DNA of 64,000 bases. Origin: Marisa cornuarietis. Its lineage: Eukaryota > Mollusca > Gastropoda > Architaenioglossa > Ampullariidae. Shown piece by piece: positions 59,300-64,000 of the stretch. How positions within the stretch are numbered: position 1 is the first letter of the stretch; the number at the start of each line of letters is the position of its first letter. The notes beneath the pieces are model-generated. The model searched no databases and had not been told where the DNA came from. It was given only the letters and a program-made list of their open reading frames with translations. The stretch covers positions 1,054,001-1,118,000 of the forward strand of contig SMMW01000627.1 of the NCBI GenBank assembly GCA_004794655.1. The letters run 5' to 3'. The position numbers and the translations under genes were made by a program.

Positions 59300-59406
59300 T
59301 TTTAGTCTGTTTCACTTTGTCGGTTGAGTGAATTTGTGTCTTTGAATTTCTTTGTAAAGCGCATTGAACCTTCTGTAAAGTAGGGAAATGCGCTATATAA
59401 ATTTCC

Positions 59407-59455
<49 letters not shown>
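59300..59455 (+). mobile_element. SINE/LINE 3' tail with (TTA)n
   Basis: GTAAAGCGCATTGAACCTTC...GAAATGCGCTATATAAATTT followed by about 15 TTA units (59,409-59,455). The 5' limit is uncertain. Confidence 0.6.
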
Positions 59456-59456
<1 letters not shown>

Positions 59457-59688
59457 AATACCGAATTTCTTACACATAAATCACCTGGCCCTACATGTGA
59501 ATTTCATTCCACATAAATCTCTTAGAGGTACCTTAGGATTGTCTTGTTCCTAAGTCATTTAGCAACTATAATATTAATCGTAATGAGTCGAAGTAAGACA
59601 TGAGACAAATCATTTGCATGCTGTGAGTTATATTTATAAACTCTAGCTGCAGCAGCACCTTTATACCGCAAACTAACGATGACCACAT

Positions 59689-60305
59689 CAGTGGCGTAGG
59701 AAGATGATCAGCTTTTTCTTTGTTGACAGTGAACGACGATGACACTCGCACGTTACGGAAAAGTAGGGAGTGCGTGAGTGCAGTCATGCACACACACGCG
59801 CGTACACGGTGGCAGCATCACAACAAATGCTGCTTTCACTGTTAAACGATAAAGCAACTCTTAACAAGAAACAAAACTCATCGAAAAATGACTCACCTAT
59901 TTATTAGAATCACAAGAAAGTGTGTACTGTTCAGAAGAAGATAAACGTTATAACCATATTAATCACATTCAAGGTTTGCAAGTCTGAGTGCTAAAAATAA
60001 ATACCTCCCACTCCGTCTTCTTTGACTAATGCCTTTGTTTTGTAGTAGTGTCTCTTTTTCTTTTCTTTAGATAGTGGGCTAGATGTTAACAAGCACAACT
60101 TTTGCTTATTCTGTTACCGTCGTAAATAAAGAGTTGTCATTTCTCCCTATTTCGGTTCCTCTATCTTTTTCGTACTTTGTGAAGAATCACATCTCAAGCA
60201 TTACGCCAGGAGTTTGGGGGCAAAAAGATGTTGTTGCCCCCATCAGTAGCTTTTTTGAGGGGACAACTGCCCCCCCCCCTTGCCCTCCTGGTTCCTACGC
60301 CACTG
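59689..60305. mobile_element. DNA transposon remnant with CAGTGGCGTAGGA termini
   Basis: CAGTGGCGTAGGA at 59,689 is the exact inverse of TCCTACGCCACTG ending at 60,305. The right end is preceded by C-rich CTGCCCCCCCCCTTGCCC, a common configuration for a widespread MITE type. A clear target duplication was not seen. Confidence 0.6.
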
Positions 60306-61099
60306 CATGTGTCTGTAAGTGACGTATCAGCAACGAACTTCACGTGTACCTACAGGGGACTTCTTGTGAGGCAGATGCATGTTTGTGTATGTTCTCCACA
60401 AAAACTTATGTATATGTTTGGAAAGGTTTACGACTGAGTATTTTGATATTATGTGTTTTAGGTATTATAAGTTTTTTGTTTGTTTGATTTGCAGGGCAAC
60501 AGTTATTTCTATATGTACGCCCGTAACTGTCCTTTGTAATAAAGAGATACTTTTGGGAGAAAATGCCTTGGTTGTGATTGATGAAGACCACTTTCTGAAA
60601 TGTTCACTCTCATTTATCACACACACACACACACACACGCACAGCGATTTGTATTTCAGGTCTGCCGAACATGTTATTTCGAGCTCAAGATGCCACAGTC
60701 CTGCATTCACTAGACATTCACTATCAAGACTGCCATATCTGTTTCAGGTTTGCCAACAGCTAAAATACCTCAGAAGCGTACACAGAGTACACGCGCACCC
60801 GTAGGATGGAGAGGGCGAAGGATGCGACGTTCAACATTCTTGTGGCTGCCGCTCACACGCAGCGCGCCAACGAGTGACCTGACGACGGAGACGGCAGAAA
60901 AGCTATCTTGGGCGATGAAAGCAGACCTGCACTACTACCCAAACACAGCTCCACTGTACATACTCTTAGAAATGGACGGCTCGAACTATGCTTCGGAGCT
61001 ACCATGACGCGAGGTCAAAGTTTGCCAGAGATTTTTTTTTTTTTTTTTTTTATCCAGGGTGGGAGCAACTATATTCTCAGCGCCGACATTTTCGTTGTG

Positions 61100-61726
61100 A
61101 GGATCCTGTAGTAGCGCCTCTCACTTAACGTGTTGCGCGTGGAACAGCGACTGAGGTCACAGTGCGCTCTTCTGCACGGAAGACAAAGAAATTGTCGTCT
61201 GCTGCTGCTACTGCCGAGTGTTTATCGAACGGTAATAATTTTAACCGACGATGGTGGTTGTGCGGTCAGAGTTAGTAATTAGTAGCTGCGAGTTCTGCAC
61301 ATCGTAGGAGGAGCCTGACTTGTTTGTGAGAAGATTTCGCGACAAAGGTGGCTGGTAAGGTGTGCAAACGAGAGCAGACGTTGGTGGGGGGGGGGAGGGA
61401 TACGTGATCTGGTTCACAGCAAAAAGCCGTTGTGTGTGGAAGGGCGCGAAACGTCTGCTTGGAGTGAGGTTGAATCTGTGCAGCTGTGTCGGACGTGTCG
61501 CCTACTGAGGACAGTTTTTGAGAAAGTGTCGGCGGCTGTTAGCTGTTGATGCGGTCGCCGGTGTGGGTTCAGCTCAGGTGACGGGAGTGGAGGGGCGGGG
61601 TTCACCCTGTCGGACACACTCCTCCGTCGCAGTGTCAACCGCACGCTTCAGGGCCACCGAGCGAGCGACAATCTGTGGATTGTTTACCGAGCAGAAGGGG
61701 ACAAGCAAGACCGAACCCAGACATGA
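61100..61726 (+). promoter_or_regulatory. Possible promoter and first exon of a downstream gene
   Basis: A GC- and CpG-rich stretch in otherwise AT-rich DNA, with a GC-box-like GGGGCGGGG near 61,592. It ends in ACATGAG|GTATGT, a start codon followed at once by a strong splice donor (ATG at 61,722-61,724, donor at 61,727). The rest of the gene would lie beyond the window; no further exon was found. Confidence 0.35.
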
Positions 61727-62034
61727 GGTATGTTCAGTGCCTCTCTCTTCCTTACTCTTTCACTGTGTGTGTATGCGCGTGCCAAGGAGAGACAGAGAGA
61801 CTTGTAATCTAGTTCTTTTGTTCCATGTTTCCGATCGACGTGTCGGCTTATCCACCGGACTTGCAGCCCTTTTTTGTCCAGAAACTTTTAAAAACACATA
61901 ATCTTAGACAGTGATTTATGTCCACCAACATCTGAGAGCATGTGTTGACGGTGTAACTGTGTGACAACATAAACAGCAGCAATCTTTAGTTTCAGTCGTT
62001 TTGCGTTACGAATACAAAACTTCACACTGTCACA

Positions 62035-62880
62035 GCAAAGCTGCTGTTCCACGTTCCATCTTAGAGCGTCATATCACAATTGCTGTTCCACGTTCCATCT
62101 TAGAGTGTCATATCACAGTTGCTGTTCCAAGTTCCATTTACAGTGTCATATCACAGTTGCTGTTCCAAGTTCCATTTACAGCGTCATATCACAGTTGCTG
62201 TTCCAAGTTCCATTTACAGCGTCATATCACAGTTGCTGTTCCAAGTTCCATTTACAGTGTCATATCACAGTTGCTGTTCCAAGTTCCATCTTACAGCGTC
62301 TTATGACAGTTGCTGTTCTACGTTCCATTTACAGCGTCACATGACAGTTGCTGTTCCAAGTTCCATCTTACAGCGTCACATGACAGTTGCTGTTCCACGT
62401 TCCATTTACAGCGTCACATCATAGTTGCTGTTCCACGTTCCACCTTACAGCGTCACATGACATTTGCTGTTCCACGTTCTATTTACAGCGTCACATGACA
62501 GTTCAAGACAAGAAAAGACAAGACCAATTTATTAATCCTCAGCGGATATACATTTGTCGACAGCAAGTTGCTGTTCCAAGTTTCATCTTATAGCGTCACA
62601 TGACAGTTGCTGTTCCACGTTCCATTTACAGCGTCACATCATAGTTGCTGTTCCACGTTCCATTTACAGCGTCACATGACAGTTGCTGTTCCACGTTCCA
62701 TTTACAGCGTCACATGACAGTTCAAGACAAGACAAGACCAATTTATTAATCCCCACGGATATAAATTTGTCGACAGCAAGTTCCATCTTATAGCGTCACA
62801 TGACAGTTGCTGTTCCACGTTCCATCTTATAGAGTCACATGAGAGTTGCTGTTCCAAGTTCCATCTTACAGCGTCACGCC
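62035..62880. repeat. Minisatellite, 38-nt unit, ~20 copies, with two inserts
   Basis: The unit is AGTTGCTGTTCCAAGTTCCA followed by TTTACAGCGTCATATCAC. It is interrupted at about 62,501-62,570 and 62,719-62,780 by a second motif (GTTCAAGACAAG..CCAATTTATTAATCC..TTTGTCGACAGCAAG). The insert copies are similar to each other, so the insertion was probably amplified with the array. Open frames here are periodicity artefacts. Confidence 0.92.
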
Positions 62881-63344
62881 ACTTAACGCTGTTAACCGAC
62901 GTTTGCTGATAGTCTGGCCATGAATATTATGACTCCAAGCAGCATAGCAGTCACAGTCAGACAACTATTGCATGCCACGTACCAGTCAGTACACCACGAG
63001 GAGAAAGCGCCTCCTAGTGCGTAAAAGCACGTAAAAAAAATATCCCAGTCACGTAAAGAAAATCTGCCAAGGGGATTTGGATTTGGCCTCGGAAGTTCCG
63101 AAGACCTAAAAGAGTTTAGGTCGGAGAGCTCACAATGTAGGGCATATGGTAATAAACCAGACTTTTGGAAGCTCGCCATAAACTGTTATCAAATGTCAAA
63201 GGCACAGATTTACGCGCATAAAAATCGTGACACTATGACTAAACCAGTTCCTTGATTTAAGGGATCAGGATCACAATAATATTCACATGTACATTGAAGT
63301 GAACTAGCTGGCGACTGGTCGATATATGGTATATATATATATAT

Positions 63345-63395
63345 ATCGCCGTGATATAGCCATAGTTGCTGGCACGGAGTAAACAATGGCACTGC
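63345..63395 (+). mobile_element. SINE 3' core fragment (copy 3)
   Basis: CGCCGTGATATAGCCATAGT followed by TGCTGGCACGGAGTAAAC matches the 3' core of the SINEs at 5982-6153 and 39,575-39,765. It is flanked by (TA)n runs. Confidence 0.55.
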
Positions 63396-63864
63396 GAAAC
63401 AATGATATATATATATATATGGTCGATATATACTTTAAAAAGGTCAGCAATTTTAACTGAGGATCTGCAAACCTTTTGCATTTTAAGGATGGGAAAGATT
63501 GAGATGGTGATATCGCGGTCCACTCTCATTTTGTGCAGAGTGTTTTCAGTAATTTTGAGTCATGGTGAGTGCTGTCACCACCCAAGTACAAGCTACAGTA
63601 AACAGTAGACATCACCCATGTAGTCTGTTTTAAGCATACGTTTCTCATCTAGTGTGTGCTTCCAGTATGAGTCACCCATGTTATTATGTGCTTTCGGTAT
63701 ACGTCACCCACGTACAGTCACATTCTGCCGGGAGCAACTGAATACTCAGCAAATGATTGTTTCTGCTTCAAGCACGCTTTCTGGGGAAATCTCAGTCACT
63801 TCTGTAACTTCCTTAAACATTTATTCCGTTGGTGACATCCCTCAAGTTATTTTTGTGTGTGCAA

Positions 63865-64000
63865 CTGTACAGTAAGACTGATAACATTACAGGTATATTT
63901 CTTTTTCGCAAGTCCGTACAGTAAGACTGATAACATTACAGGTACTTCGCAAGTCTGTACAGTAAGACTGATAACATTACAGGTACATTTTTTTTTCCGC
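63865..64000. repeat. Tandem repeat at window edge, 41-49-nt unit
   Basis: GTACAGTAAGACTGATAACA + TTACAGGTA occurs three times (about 63,867, 63,916 and 63,957) with variable T-rich spacers. The array runs off the window. Confidence 0.85.

Noticed and set aside
62001..62593. Several + strand ORFs with SYHSCCSKFHLQRH-type repeats
   Set aside because: Periodicity artefacts of the 38-nt minisatellite in three frames.
62035..62880. CRISPR-like array of regular repeats
   Set aside because: Units are contiguous without unique spacers, and the window is animal nuclear DNA; it is a minisatellite.

Overview
This window is nuclear DNA from an invertebrate animal, most likely a mollusc and probably a gastropod. 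The evidence is small coding exons with GT-AG introns, animal-type genes, AT-rich intergenic DNA full of microsatellites, and abundant non-LTR retrotransposons, tRNA-derived SINEs and MITE-like inverted-repeat elements. The phylum is an inference from the repeat style; nothing here fixes the species.

Layout: (1) 1-8,810, + strand: five coding exons of a TMEM164-type membrane acyltransferase, with an old retrotransposon fragment upstream and repeats in the last intron. (2) 10,984-15,036, - strand: a nearly full-length Ingi/I-like LINE (endonuclease, reverse transcriptase, RNase H, C-terminal zinc motif) between 12-bp target-site duplications. Its first ~146 nt fold as a hepatitis-delta-virus-like (HDV-like) self-cleaving ribozyme. 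(3) 19,949-29,995, - strand: a complete 16-exon PANK4 (773 aa). (4) 31,238-33,663: a 1.37-kb foldback element and other dispersed repeats. (5) 35,019-38,086, - strand: a two-exon gene for a secreted, acidic, His-rich protein with fifteen 11-residue repeats, not recognised. (6) 40,878-49,562, - strand: a complete 12-exon MARS2 (561 aa). (7) 49,563-64,000: a gene-poor, repeat-rich tract with at least five transposon remnants, a 38-bp minisatellite and one possible 5' exon of a + strand gene near 61,722.

The genes do not form a pathway. PANK4 acts on CoA and phosphopantetheine metabolism, MARS2 charges mitochondrial tRNA-Met, and TMEM164 remodels ether phospholipids; they are ordinary independent animal genes. 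The most notable items are the ribozyme at the LINE 5' end, whose predicted cleavage point coincides with the boundary set independently by the target-site duplication; the unrecognised secreted repeat protein with a basic amphipathic C-terminal tail; a PANK4 that keeps both kinase-catalytic residues lost in amniotes; and several foldback elements, one lying next to a PANK4 splice donor.

Exon borders were read by eye from splice consensus, reading phase and remembered vertebrate homologues. Percent identities and database hits are not given because none were computed.
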